Shown here in pieces: positions 18,333 through 28,176 of a stretch of DNA of 64,000 nt. The notes beneath the pieces are model-generated. The model did no database searches. It had not been told where the DNA came from and worked only from the letters and a program-made list of their open reading frames with translations. Origin of the DNA: DATFDN01 sp963818885 (GTDB taxonomy: Bacteria > Pseudomonadota > Alphaproteobacteria > Acetobacterales > Acetobacteraceae). Position numbers and translations under genes: made by a program. Every line of letters begins with the position of its first letter. Position 1 is the first letter of the stretch. The stretch covers positions 1,178,001 through 1,242,000 of the forward strand of contig CAWFTP010000003.1 in the NCBI GenBank assembly GCA_963818885.1. The letters run 5' to 3'.

Positions 18333-19526
18333 CTACACGTCGCGCGCACCGGTGGTGCGTTCACGATAGCCCTCGGGCACGGCGTGGCCGACATCGGTGT
18401 AGGCGCGTTTCACCGCCTCTACCCCTGGTCCCATGACCGTCTTCCGGTTCTCCAGCACGAACTCGTTGGAGCGGCGTGGCATGTCGAGCGAGAACTGGAA
18501 GTGCGGCATGACGTAGCGGGCGAACAGCTCGTAGCTGCGCAGCGTCTGCTCGCGATTTGCCCATTCGTGGGCGCGGAACAGCACGCCGCCGATGCCGCCC
18601 TGGCTCAGCTCGACCAGTCGCTCGATGCCTTTGGTCACGGTCGCGGGGGAGCCGACCAGGGTTGTGCCCATCCTGACGCCATCACGTAACGGGCTATCGG
18701 CGCGTCCGGGCGGACGGCCGAGCGTATCCTCGAAATAGGTCTGCGTCTCGACACGTTCGCCCGCCATCACCTCGCGCAGCGCCTGCTCGTCGTCCTCCGC
18801 CAGATGCGTGTTCACCACCAGACGCCATTTGCGGCGGTCGGCGATTTTGCCCGAGTTGGCCGCCGCTTCCTCGGCGAGCTTCCATTGCGTTGCCAGCGCC
18901 TCCGGCCCGCCGGGCAGGCCGGCGCCAATCGAGAGCACGCCGATGCCGTGCGTGCCAGCGGCGATCATGCCGAAGGGCGTGATGGTGCTGGCGACCGCGA
19001 TCTCGAACAGCGGATCGGAATAGGGCGCGAGGTGCAGGCGAGCGTCGCGCAGCTCGAACCAGTCGGTCTTCATGGTGACCGGCTCCTTGCATTCAAGGAG
19101 TCGCATGATGGCGTCGAGCGCCTCCATCATGCGCGGGCGCTGCGTCGTCGCCTCGATTCCCAGCATATGCGCATCCGAGGTGAGCGCGCCCGGCCCGCAG
19201 CCGAGCATCGCCCGCCCGCGCGTCATGTGGTCGAGCTGCACGAAGCGCTGAGCGACGAGCAGCGGGTGGTGATACGGCAGGCTGGTTACGCCGGAGCCGA
19301 GCTTGATGTGCTTGGTTCGCTCGGCCGCTGCGGCGATGACGAGCTCGGGCGAGGCGATCAGTTCCCAGCCGGCGGAGTGGTGCTCGCCGATCCAGGCCTC
19401 ATCGTAGCCGAGCCAGTCGAGCCACTCGATCAGCTCCATGTCGCGCGTCAGCGCGAGGGTGGGGTTCTCGCCCAGGCGATGAAAGGGGGCGAGGAAGATG
19501 CCGAATTTCAGGCCGCGATGCGACAT
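18333..19526 (-). CDS. LLM-class flavin-dependent oxidoreductase
   Basis: Luciferase-like TIM-barrel oxidoreductase (397 aa) using FMN or F420. Features: KFGIFLAPFH at strand 1, DEAWIGEHHS, the loop LGSGVTSLPYHHPLLVAQRF and ARPxMLGCGPGALTSD-type substrate/flavin loops. The ATG at 19526 gives MSHRGLKFGIF, the conserved beginning; the frame stays open upstream but that stretch overlaps the transposase remnant. Convergent with the WGxxGxxG gene. Substrate unknown; relatives include alkane-sulfonate and bacterial-luciferase-type monooxygenases. Confidence 0.85.
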   Translation of the reverse strand: MSHRGLKFGIFLAPFHRLGENPTLALTRDMELIEWLDWLGYDEAWIGEHHSAGWELIASPELVIAAAAERTKHIKLGSGVTSLPYHHPLLVAQRFVQLDHMTRGRAMLGCGPGALTSDAHMLGIEATTQRPRMMEALDAIMRLLECKEPVTMKTDWFELRDARLHLAPYSDPLFEIAVASTITPFGMIAAGTHGIGVLSIGAGLPGGPEALATQWKLAEEAAANSGKIADRRKWRLVVNTHLAEDDEQALREVMAGERVETQTYFEDTLGRPPGRADSPLRDGVRMGTTLVGSPATVTKGIERLVELSQGGIGGVLFRAHEWANREQTLRSYELFARYVMPHFQFSLDMPRRSNEFVLENRKTVMGPGVEAVKRAYTDVGHAVPEGYRERTTGARDV

Positions 19527-19599
19527 GGGTGGTACGATCCTTCGAGATGCGTTCCCATCCTGCCCGTATGCGGAGCGTGCGCCAACGGGCAGCGGAGGA

Positions 19600-20310
19600 G
19601 ACGGGGGAGGTCTCCTGGTGGCGTGGCGAGGTTCGTGGGTGACCGAAAGGATGGTGGGCCGGACGTGGTTGAGATGGAAGGTGACGCGCGTGGGCGGGCG
19701 GGTGGGAGTCGTGACAGGCGAGAACGACGCAGGTCGAGGCGCCGACGGCGGCCCGGGGAGCGCATGGGCTGCTTGGAACGGCAAGACGAAAAGGCCGCTG
19801 ACCATTGACGTCGCAGGCTTGCTGCGGCTCGTGCCAGGAGATCGTAGCCGCGATCGACTTGATACCGCGGACGGGAAGGGTCGCTTCGGCGATCACCTTG
19901 TCCGAGACGCGGCGGCTGGCGTCGCCGAGGCGGTGGTGGCGATCAGCTCGCGGTCACTTGGCCACCGGATCGTAGGCGGTGATATGCTTCAGCGGGGTCT
20001 CGGCGCGACATTGATGAGCAGCGTGTCGATCTGCACGAGTTCGCCCGGCTGGGTCGGCTTGACGCCACTCGGCAGACGCCGGGGCGTAGCGTTGGGCGCT
20101 GAGGAGGCGAAAGCGTTACCGGCCGCGGCTTGCGGCGAAGCAGCGGCGCTGAGCGCGATGCGGCCGCCGCATCATCAGACCTCGCAGGATGCGGCCGGTG
20201 GTGGACACCGAACGACGCGCTGACCGTCGGCTGGAACGCAGCGGGATGGCGGGCGCGCGCTTGCCCACAGGTCGGGTATTGCGATCGGCGACAGCGAGCT
20301 CGACCATGCC
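19600..20310 (-). mobile_element. degenerate integrase-core (IS481-like) transposase remnant
   Basis: No open frame spans this stretch, but the minus strand read across frame changes recovers successive pieces of an rve-fold transposase. These are SVSTTGRILRGLM, then RRLPSGVKPTQPGELVQIDT (catalytic-Asp strand), TPLKHITAYDPVAK, DKVIAEATLPVRGI and GLFVLPF, with a weak trace of the terminal NHVRP block. The catalytic DGGSEF block is lost. At least five frame breaks separate the pieces. I could not find terminal inverted repeats or a target duplication. IS481/IS3-type assignment is from motif memory. Confidence 0.6.
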
Positions 20311-21006
20311 AATGAGCGGACTGCCGCGCCAGCGCAGGGACGATGCAGCCGATGCGGCCGGGTCGACGCCGGCTGGGCGTGCCGCCTGCCCAGCGAACAG
20401 CGTGGCGCGCGAGATGCTGATCGGTGGCAGCGTAGACTGACTGATGGATGCTGAACCCGCGCGCCGAGCAAGGATGAGCTAGCGCGTCACGCGTCTGCCG
20501 CGCCGCCTAACCACGGCGGAGGCTGGGACGCGGCCGCGAGCCAGCGACCTCGCGGAGACGGTTTGCGCTCCGTCGCTGCCGATGCAACATGGGCCCGTGG
20601 AGAGCCTCGACGCGTTGCTGGAGCTACCGTCGCTGCACGGCTCCGCGATCGGACGGCTCAAGCCGGGCGGGGGCGTGGCCGGCAGGTCCGGGGCAGCGAC
20701 TGCCACGCGGGCCAGCATTTCAGCGGACAGGCCAGGCTGATGATCAACGCGGCCCTGCTTGGCGGCTCGCGGCGTCAGCCTGGTAGCCGACCTGATCGCG
20801 AGCGGAGCCCTGGTCTGCCCGTTGGCCCTGACAACTCCGACTGCCTAAGTATATCTCCTCGGGTTGCCGGAGGCCGCCGAGAGGCCGGAGATCGTCGTGT
20901 TCCGCGCCGTGTTGCTCGAGGAGGCGGCATGGACGTGAGGACAGTTTTCAGCCACGCATCTGCACGCCACGACCGATGAGGCGGTCGCCGTTGCGAGGCC
21001 AGAGAT
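20311..21006. other. 700-bp stretch without a supportable gene
   Basis: Several short open frames exist on both strands but none shows a recognisable domain, a plausible ribosome-binding site or the codon pattern of neighbouring genes. It may hold the badly decayed N-terminal half of the adjacent transposase remnant; I could not confirm that. Confidence 0.5.
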
Positions 21007-21558
21007 CTACCGGCCGTAGAGCCCTGTAACCGTTGCCTTTGCCAGCGTGTGAAAGTGCAGATTGAAGCCTACCACCGCAGGCGTCGCTTCGGCGTTCGGG
21101 GCCAAGGTCGGGAGGTCCACCGCGAAAACGCTTAGGATGTAGCGATGCGGCTTGTCGCCCTTGGGCGGGCACGGGCCGCCATAGCCCGCCCCACCATAGT
21201 CGTTGCGGACCTGGATACTGCCCTGCGGGGCGACGGCGTGGGGTCGCCGGCGCCTTCTTGCAGCGACGTGACGCTCGCCGGGAATGTTGAACATGACCCA
21301 ATGCCAGAAGCCGCTGCCGGTGGGCGCGTCCGGATCGAAGAGCGTGACCGCGTAGCTTTTGGTGCCGGCGGGCGCCCCGCTCCAGCTCACCGCGGGCGAG
21401 ATGTTCTTGCCGGTGCAGCCGAACTGGTCGAAGACCTGCGCGGCCTTGATGGTGCCGCCCTCTGTGACGTCGGGACTGCTGACCGTGAAGCCCTGCGCCC
21501 ACGCGCCGGGGGCGGCAACTACGCCGAGGGCTAGCCCGAGGCAACAAGCGGTCCGCAT
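21007..21558 (-). CDS. YbhB/YbcL-type PEBP (Raf-kinase-inhibitor-like) protein
   Basis: Secreted protein, 183 aa, with signal peptide MRTACCLGLALGVVAAPGAWA. The phosphatidylethanolamine-binding-protein fold is marked by ISPAVSWSGAPAGTKSYAVTLFDPDAP, GFWHWVMFNIP and DYGGAGYGGPCPPKGDKPHRY (ligand pocket). Residues between FNIP and PQGSIQ read as Arg-rich nonsense. One frame over, the same bases give ASVTSLQEGAGDP, the expected family sequence, so a +1 and a -1 break cancel each other near 21285 and 21235. Function in bacteria is poorly known. Confidence 0.82.
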   Translation of the reverse strand: MRTACCLGLALGVVAAPGAWAQGFTVSSPDVTEGGTIKAAQVFDQFGCTGKNISPAVSWSGAPAGTKSYAVTLFDPDAPTGSGFWHWVMFNIPGERHVAARRRRRPHAVAPQGSIQVRNDYGGAGYGGPCPPKGDKPHRYILSVFAVDLPTLAPNAEATPAVVGFNLHFHTLAKATVTGLYGR

Positions 21559-21643
21559 GATGACGATCCTCCCTGTTGGGATGCGATCATAGCCAACCGA
21601 GGCGGGTTGTGGCAGCGTTTCGGCCGGTTCGGGAGGGGACGGC

Positions 21644-22386
21644 ATGCGGCTCGCAGGCAAGGTGGCGCTGATTACCGGAGGCGCATCGGGCATGGGGGCA
21701 GCGACGGCGCGCCGCTTCGCGCGAGAAGGCGCCAAAGTGGCGATCGCCGATGTGCTCGACTCCGAGGGCCAAGCGGTCGAGGCGAGTTGGGCGAAGCGGG
21801 GTTCTACCGCCGCCTCGACGTGACCGACGATGCCGGCTGGGCGGCAACCATTGCCGCCGTGGTGCAGCGCTTCGGCGGCCTCGATATCCTGGTGAACAAT
21901 GCCGGGGTCAGCGGCAGCGCCTATGCCGACGTGCTCGACGCCGATGCTTGGCACAAAGTAATGGGGGTGAACGCGACCGGGGTGTTCCTAGGGCTGCGCC
22001 ACGCCATTCCGGCGATGCAGGCGCGGGGAGGCGGCTCGATCATCAACCTTTCCTCGATCTCGGGCTTCGTCGGCCAGCGCCGCATCCATCTGAGCTACAA
22101 CGCGTCCAAGGGCGCCGTGCGGATCATGACCAAGTCGGCCGCGGTGCAGTTCGGGCGCGACAAGATCCGGGTGAACAGCGTCCACCCTGGGTTGATGCCC
22201 CCGATGCGCACGTCGGGTGCCACCGCCGAGCCGGTCGTGCGGGCGAAGATGGTCGAGCGCATCCCGCTGGGGCGCACGGGCGAGGTCGACGAGGTGGCGA
22301 ACGCGGTTCTGTTCCTCGCCTCCGACGAGGCGTCCTACATTACCGGCACGGAGCTGGTCGTGGACGGCGGCTACCTGGCGGAGTGA
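21644..22386 (+). CDS. short-chain dehydrogenase/reductase, one frame break
   Basis: NAD(P)-dependent SDR, 247 aa repaired. The first frame (MRLAGKVALITGGASGMGAA) supplies the dinucleotide-binding TGxxxGxG. After one missing base near 21784 the second frame supplies NNAGVSG, catalytic Ser (NLSSISG), Tyr and Lys (SYNASKG) and the C-terminal ITGTELVVDGGYLAE. Classical-type length. The start ATG follows GGAGGGGACGGC. Substrate unknown. The 3' end runs into an 11-bp tandem repeat that contains the stop codon. Confidence 0.85.
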
Positions 22387-22424
22387 GGGCGGAGTGAGGG
22401 CGGAGTGAGGGTGGAGCGAGACGG
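22380..22424. repeat. 11-bp tandem repeat at the SDR 3' end
   Basis: Three near-identical copies of GGAGTGAGGGC plus a partial, diverged fourth run from the SDR stop codon into the spacer before the GNAT gene. Each copy repeats the TGA stop in a different frame, so slippage here cannot extend the SDR far. Confidence 0.8.
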
Positions 22425-22455
22425 AGCAGACCGCACCCAAACTCGGTCCAGACAG

Positions 22456-23000
22456 ATGGGCGGCTTTGCCACTGCCCGTCTGAAGGCGGAGAAGCTCGCG
22501 GCGAAGGATCTGGATGACCTGGTCCGACTCCATCTCGATCCCGAGGTGTCGCGGTACCTCGGCGGCGCGAGATCGCCCGACATCACTGCCGCCTATGTCG
22601 ATACCAATCTCCGGCATTGGAACGATCACGGGTTCGGACTGTGGGTGCTCCGGACGCACGATGGCAGGTTCGCCGGCCGCGCTGGCCTACGCTATATCGA
22701 ACTCGAAGGTGCGCGGAAACTGGAGATCGCCTACACCCTCGCCAGAGACGCCTGGGGCCAGGGACTCGCGACAGAGATCGCCGGGGCTCTGGTCGATTTG
22801 TGGACTATAGAGTTGACAGAGCCATGCCTCATCGGCGTCGTTTCGAAGGGTCACGCGGCGTCGGAACGTGTCCTCCTGAAGACGGGCTTTCCCACCGACG
22901 TGATGCTTTGTTCCACGCCGTGGAAGTTGGCGTCTTCCGGCGAGCACGGGCGCCGATCGCGAACGGACGGACAAAGGGAGCCGGCCATTCGGCCGATTGA
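22456..23000 (+). CDS. GNAT acetyltransferase (RimJ/RimL-like), one frame break
   Basis: N-acetyltransferase, about 181 aa repaired. It follows the RimJ-type plan: TARLKAEKLAAKDLDDLVRL, then GLWVLRTHDGRFAGRAGLRY, and the acetyl-CoA loop TLARDAWGQGLATEIAGALVD. Near 22889 one C is missing from a CCC run. The restored frame ends GFPHRRDALFHAVEVGVFRR, the usual family ending, and stops at 23000, 12 nt before the next gene. Left unrepaired it would run 3 nt into that gene with an unrelated tail. The ATG at 22456 is preferred to upstream GTGs lying in the tandem repeat. Confidence 0.8.
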
Positions 23001-23012
23001 ACGGAGGGAGAT

Positions 23013-23813
23013 ATGAAGCTCAGCGCGCAGCTGGTGCAGCAGTTCGAGACCGAGGGCTGGCTGTTCCTGCCCGAGGCGTTCACCACGGAGGAAATCGCGG
23101 TCCTGCGCACCGAAGCCGAGGCCATCTTCCGCGAGGATCGTCAGGAGATCTGGCGGGAGAAGTCCGGGTCGCCCCGGACGGCCTTCGCCGCACACACCTA
23201 CAACGAGGGGCTTTCGTCTCCTGGGCGCGCATCCGCGCCTGATCCGGCCGGTGGAGCAGCTCTTCGGCGAGAAGCTCTACATGCACCAGTTCAAGATCAA
23301 CGCGAAATCCGCCTTCAACGGCGAGGTCTGGCAATGGCACCAGGACTACGGCACCTGGCAACGCGACGACGGGATGCCGGAGCCGCGGGCGATGAACATC
23401 TCGGTGTTCCTTGATGAGGTGATGCCGATCAACGGGCCGCTGATGCTGGTGCCGCGCAGCCAGCCGCACGGCACGCTGGCGGCGGGGCATGACGTGTCGA
23501 CCACATCCTACCCGCTGTGGACGCTCGAGGACGACACGGTGAAGCGGCTGGTCGACGAAGGCGGGATCGTCACGCCCACCGGCAAGCCGGGCGGGGTGTT
23601 GATGTTCCACGGCAACCTGGTGCACGGCTCGGCGGGGAACATCACGCCCTATCCGCGCAAGATCGTGACCTGACCCTGAACGCGGTCTCCAACTACATCC
23701 GCAAGCCGACCCGCCCGGACTGGATCGCGCATCGCGACTTCACGCCGATCGAGCCCGTCGCCGACGACGCGCTAACCCAATACGCGCGCCGCTTCCGTCA
23801 GGCGGCTGAGTGA
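23013..23813 (+). CDS. phytanoyl-CoA dioxygenase (PhyH/EctD-like), two frame breaks
   Basis: Non-haem Fe(II)/2-oxoglutarate dioxygenase, 266 aa. The iron ligands are His and Asp in WQWHQDYGTW and the distal His in LMFHGNLVHGSAGN; a 2-oxoglutarate-binding Arg is expected just after (YPRK). The WHQDYGTW..DGMP.PRAMNI block resembles ectoine hydroxylase and its relatives, but no ectoine synthesis genes are nearby. An extra G in GGGG (near 23208) and a lost base near 23655 offset each other; repaired homology is continuous (NEGFRLLGAHPRLIRP; IVYLTLNAVSN). Strong RBS GGAGGGAGAT. Confidence 0.82.
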
Positions 23814-23821
23814 CACGGCAG

Positions 23822-24075
23822 ATGAGGAACATCTTCGTCACGGCTATTTGGCCGGCGCATGGCGCGGAGCGGCGGGGCCGGTGCAGGCCAAGGGATGCAT
23901 CAAGGGCGCGATCGTCGGCGGCATCGCCGGGCACGCGGTCCATCACGGGGTGATCGGCGCCATGGGCGGCTGTGCGGTCGGACACCATCTGGCGAGCAAG
24001 GCCGAGAAGGAGAAGAAGGCGCACGAGACCGAGACGCCGCCGGCCAACACGGGGACGACGACCAAGGCGGAGTAG
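23822..24075 (+). CDS. small secreted glycine-rich protein, one frame break
   Basis: About 84 aa after restoring one base near 23846. It begins MRNIFVTA, then LAGAWRGAAGPVQA, making a Sec signal. The mature part is KGCIKGAIVGGIAGHAVHHG, GAMGGCAVGHHLASKAEKEK and a Thr/Glu-rich tail. The glycine-spaced hydrophobic segment with two cysteines recalls glycine-zipper membrane proteins of alphaproteobacteria. It starts 9 nt after the PhyH stop. Function unknown. Confidence 0.55.
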
Positions 24076-24126
24076 CGCCGGCGCTCGCGTTGACCTTGCC
24101 CGCCCCCCTCCATAGCTTGCGCCGCG

Positions 24127-25748
24127 ATGTCGCATGCACGGTCGAGCGCCCCGGCGCCACTCCCAAAGGCCTGGCCGTTCGAGGAGGCCCGCAAGCTGCT
24201 GCCGCGCGGGTGGCAGCGCACCGGGCCAAGGCGGAGGGCGTGCTGTTCGAGACCGGCTATGGCCCGTCCGGCCTGCCGCATATCGGCACCTTCGGCGAGG
24301 TGGCGCGCACCAGCTGGGTGCGCCATGCCTTCGAGACCATGACGCGACATCCCCACCCATCTGATCGCCTTTTCCGACGACATGGATGGCCTGCGCAAAG
24401 TGCCCGGACAATCTGCCCCAGCCGCGAGATGCTGGCGGCCAATCTGGGCAAGCCGCTGACCGCGATCCCCGATCCTTTCGGCACCCATGAAAGCTTCGGC
24501 GCATCACATGAATGCGCGGCTGCGCGCCTTCCTGGACCATTTCGGCTTCGGCTATGAATTCAATTCCTCGACCGCGACCTACAAGTCGGGCCGCTTCGAC
24601 GCGGCGCTGCTGCGCATCCTGGCCAATTACGACAAGGTGATGGCGGTGATGCTGCCCACCCTGGGCGAGGAGCGGCAGCAGACCTATTCGCCGTTCCTTC
24701 CCGTCATCCCCCGCTCCGGCAAGGTGCTGCTGGCCAAGGTGGTGGCGCCGCGATGTGGCCGAGGGCACCATCACCTATGTCGAGGAAGATGGCAGCGACG
24801 AGACCGTGCCGGTGACGGGCGGCGCATTGCAAGCTGCAATGGAAGCCCGACATGGGCATGCGCTGGGCGGCGCTGGGCGTGGATTACGAGATGTACGGCA
24901 AGGACCTGATCGCCCAGGCGCCGCTCTACAGCGCCATCTGCCAGGATCGCCGGCGGCACGCCGCCGGAGCAGTACATGTACGAGATGTTCCTGGACGAGA
25001 AGGGCCAGAAGATTTCCAAGTCCAAGGGCAATGGCATCACCATGGATGACTGGCTGCCCTATGGCTCGCCGGAAAGCCTGGCGCTGTTCATGTTCCAGAA
25101 GCCGCGCACCGCCAAGCGGCTCTATTTCGACGTCGATCCCCAAGGCGGTGGACGAATATATCGCCCTCGCGGCCTATCTGCGCGACGCAAACGCCGAAGC
25201 GAGCGCTGGAGAATCCGGTCTGGCACATCCATGGCGGCAATCCGCCGGACACGCGGTAACCCGGTCAGCTTCGCGCTGCTGCTCAACCTTGCCGGCGTCG
25301 AACGCCCATAACCGCGATGTGCTGTGGGGCATTCATCCGCCCCTAAGCCCGACAGCCTCGCCCGAGACGATCCGTGTCTGGACACGCTGGCCGGCCACGC
25401 GATCGCTTACTATCGGGACTTCGTCAAACCCGCGAAGCAGTACCGCCTGCCGGACGTGCGCGAGCGCGCCGCCCTCGCAGACCTTGCCGAGACCCTGCGT
25501 GGAATGGAGCGGCCCGCCTCGGCGGAGACAATCCAAAATGCGGTATACGAAGTTGGCAAGCGGCACGGCTTCCTGGAGTTGCGGGCCTGGTTTGGCTGCC
25601 TGTATCAGGTCTGCTGGGGCAAGCCGGAGGGACCGCGCTTCGGCTCCTTCGTCGCTTTCTTCGGCCTGGCGGAGACCGTGGCGTTGATCAGGCCGCGCTC
25701 ACCCGTTCCGCCAGGGCCGGCCTGACGCCGCGTCTTGGCTCCGCGTAG
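24127..25748 (+). CDS. lysK: class I lysyl-tRNA synthetase, multiply frame-broken
   Basis: Archaeal-type class I LysRS, the form used by many alphaproteobacteria; expected length ~530 aa fits the span. Recovered blocks in order are FEEARKLLPR, LFETGYGPSGLPHIGTFGEV (HIGH motif as HIGT), HLIAFSDDMDGLRKVP, FGYEFNSSTATYKSG, EKGQKISKSKGNGI (KMSKS motif), YGSPESLALFMFQKP and the helical C-terminus VYEVGKRHGFLELRAWFG. They lie in alternating frames with at least eight breaks, far more than any other gene here. Either local sequence quality is poor or this is a dead copy; no other LysRS is visible in the window. Confidence 0.8.
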
Positions 25749-27749
25749 CGGCCAGCCTGCTCCCGCCGTCGGCTCGCGTGCTGGGCTGGCGCGGATCGCG
25801 CGGCACGCGCCGGCGCTGCTGGGTGTCGTGCTTCTGTTCGGCGCGGTCTATGCGGTGCAGCGGGAGTTCCGCCATCTCCAGCTTGCCGAGATCGGCCGAG
25901 CGATCCGGGGGATATCCCGCGGTGCCGCTCGCGCTCGCGTTCGGCTGTACCATCCTCGCCTTTGGCGTGCTCACGCTTTATGATCGGCTAGGGACGATCT
26001 ATGCTGGGCGGCGAGTGGCCTACCACCGGGCTGCCCTGGCCTCGTTCTGCGCCACCGTGCTGTCGCACAATCTGGGGTTCGCCGCCGTCTCCGGCGCCGC
26101 CGTGCGCTATCGGCTCTATTCGCATTGGGGGATGACCCCGCTGCAGATCGGCAAGACGATCGCCTTCTGCTCGCTGACATTCGGATTGGGCGGGATGGTG
26201 CTGGGCGGGGCCATTCTGTTCGCGATGCCGGAAGCCCTGCCCTATCTGGGCGACCGCGCGCCGCGCTGGGTGCCGCTCGCCCTCGGTGCCCTGCTCTGGG
26301 CGATCGTTGCGGGCTATGTTGCGGTTACGGGGACGAGGCGCGCCATCCGCGTGCGCGGCCACGTCGTGGGTCTGCCGACGCCGCCGATGGCGCTGCTGGA
26401 GGTCGCGCTCGCGGTGGTGGACGTGGCGATCACCGCCTCGATCCTTTGGATGCTGCTGCCGGCTGCGCCGCGCTTGAACTGGCTGCTCTTCGTGGGGGTC
26501 TACCTGGTCGCCTACACCGCCGGGCTCGCCGCCAATCTGCCGGGCGGGATTGGGGTCTTCGACACCGCGATCCTGTTCGGCCTCGCCCCCTACCTACCAG
26601 CGCCGCGCATCATCGCCGCGATCGCCGTGTTCCGGCTCTATTATTACGTCATCCCGCTGTTCCTCGCGGGCGCGCTGTTCGCCGGCAACGAGGCCTTGGT
26701 GCGCCGCGCCGGCCCAGCTGCTGCGCAGGTTCCGCGCTGGACCCAACCCGACTTCACGGCCGCTGCGGTCAGCAGCGCGGTTGCGCTGTCGAGAATCCTG
26801 CTGCTCGGCCTCGGCCTGCTCGTGACGCCGACCGCGCTTGGCCCGCCGGCACGCCAAATCGGCGAGTTCGTGCCGTCCCTCTTCGGCGCGGGGCTCGTGG
26901 TCATGGCGCTGGCCCTCATCCGGCGTGTAAATCTTGCCTGGAGCGCCAGCCTGATCCTGCTGATTGGAGCCGCGGACTCATCCTGGGCGAGGGCGAGCGC
27001 GTGTGGCCGGTCGGCGTCCTCCTGCTCGCCGCGCTGGTCCTGGCGCCCTTCCGCGGCCTGTTCTACCGCCACACCCGGCTCCTCACCGGCCCGCTCGACC
27101 GTACCAGCGGTCTGTCCCTGCTTGCGCTTGCTGTTTGCGCATAGCGCTCGCGGGTTTTCGTGTCCGGGTTCACACGATGCCGCGCAACGCATTCTGGGAG
27201 GTGGTACTGTCGCCACACGCCTCCTGGACGCTGCGTGCGAGCCTCGCGCTTGTCGTCGCACTCGCCCTGGCGGCGGTCTGGCTGCTCCTGCGGCCAAGTC
27301 GCGTGCGTGCGCGCCCGTTCGACGTCGAGGCACGCCTGAGACTGCTGATGCTGGGCGCGACCCCGCCGGAACGGGCCGACGGTATTGTTTTCGGGGAGGC
27401 GGAGCGTGCCGCCATCCCGTTTCGCCGATTGCGGGGTCTGCTTGTGGGCCTGGGCGACCCGGTCGGCGCCGACGCGGATAAGGTCTCCGCGATCTGGCGC
27501 TTCCGCGACCTTGCCCGCCAGGAGGACCGCGATCCGGCGTTCTGGCGCAGTGGCCGCCAATTCCTGAAGGTCTACAACGACCTTGGCCTGACGGCGCTGC
27601 CGCTGGGGTCGCATGGCACGGTTGTGCCCGAGGGCTCCATACAGGCGCGCAACAGCCGCGAGTTTTTGGTCTGCATGGCGGAGCGCGACTACCCGGCGCT
27701 CAGCGAGTTGCTGGAGCGTCGCGGCGCGGGAACAGGACCGTGGTCGTGA
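25735..27749 (+). CDS. MprF-like membrane protein (UPF0104 / lysyl-PG synthase type), three frame breaks
   Basis: About 671 aa after repair. The N-terminal ~490 residues hold roughly a dozen hydrophobic segments of the flippase/UPF0104 fold (SHNLGFAAVSGAAVRYRLYS, ANLPGGIGVFDTAILF). The C-terminal ~170 residues (AERAAIPFRRLRGLLVGLGD, ISAIWRFRDLARQ-type block, VYNDLGLTALPLG) match only the beginning of the MprF aminoacyl-transfer domain, then end. Breaks are an extra G in GGGGG near 25912 and lost bases near 26970 and 27140. The TTG start overlaps the lysK end by 14 nt, a suggestive pairing because MprF consumes Lys-tRNA. The short C-terminus may mean it is flippase-only. Confidence 0.7.
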
Positions 27750-28176
27750 ATTGTTGCACCGCCTCATCCCGCTGGTTCAGCGTCGTGCAGCGATAGGTCA
27801 CCACGCCCGCCTCGGGGCGCGAGCGCGACACCCGGGTCGCGAGTATCTCGATCTCGATCCGCAGCGCGTCCCCAGCCCGCACCGGGCGCAGCCAGCGAAG
27901 TTGCTCGACACCCGCACCCATCCCGCCGCGCGCGATCGGCATCGTCTCGCTGATCAGGCGCATCGTGGTCGCGCCCGTATGCCAGCCGCTCGCGCAGAAG
28001 ACGCCGAACATGGAGTCGCGCGCGGTCTCCTTGGAGAGATGCGCGGGATGGAGATCAAACCGGCGGGCGAAATCCGCGATGCCATCGCCGTCCATCGTGA
28101 TCGCGCGCGCGGAGCGCAGGATCAGGCCGGGATAGACGTTCTCGAAATGGAACCGCCGCGTCGGGAGCGTGGACAA
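27700..28176 (-). CDS. MaoC-like hot-dog hydratase
   Basis: A 158-aa single hot-dog-fold protein of the MaoC/(R)-specific enoyl-CoA hydratase group. The hydratase core is FDLHPAHLSKETARDSMFG followed by ASGWHTGATTMRL, the family substrate loop. The only in-frame start is TTG (MSTLPTRRFHFENV), so the true start is uncertain. Convergent with the MprF-like gene, overlapping it by 50 nt. It could act on a CoA-linked acid; no pathway partners are adjacent. Confidence 0.8.
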   Translation of the reverse strand: MSTLPTRRFHFENVYPGLILRSARAITMDGDGIADFARRFDLHPAHLSKETARDSMFGVFCASGWHTGATTMRLISETMPIARGGMGAGVEQLRWLRPVRAGDALRIEIEILATRVSRSRPEAGVVTYRCTTLNQRDEAVQQFTTTVLFPRRDAPATR

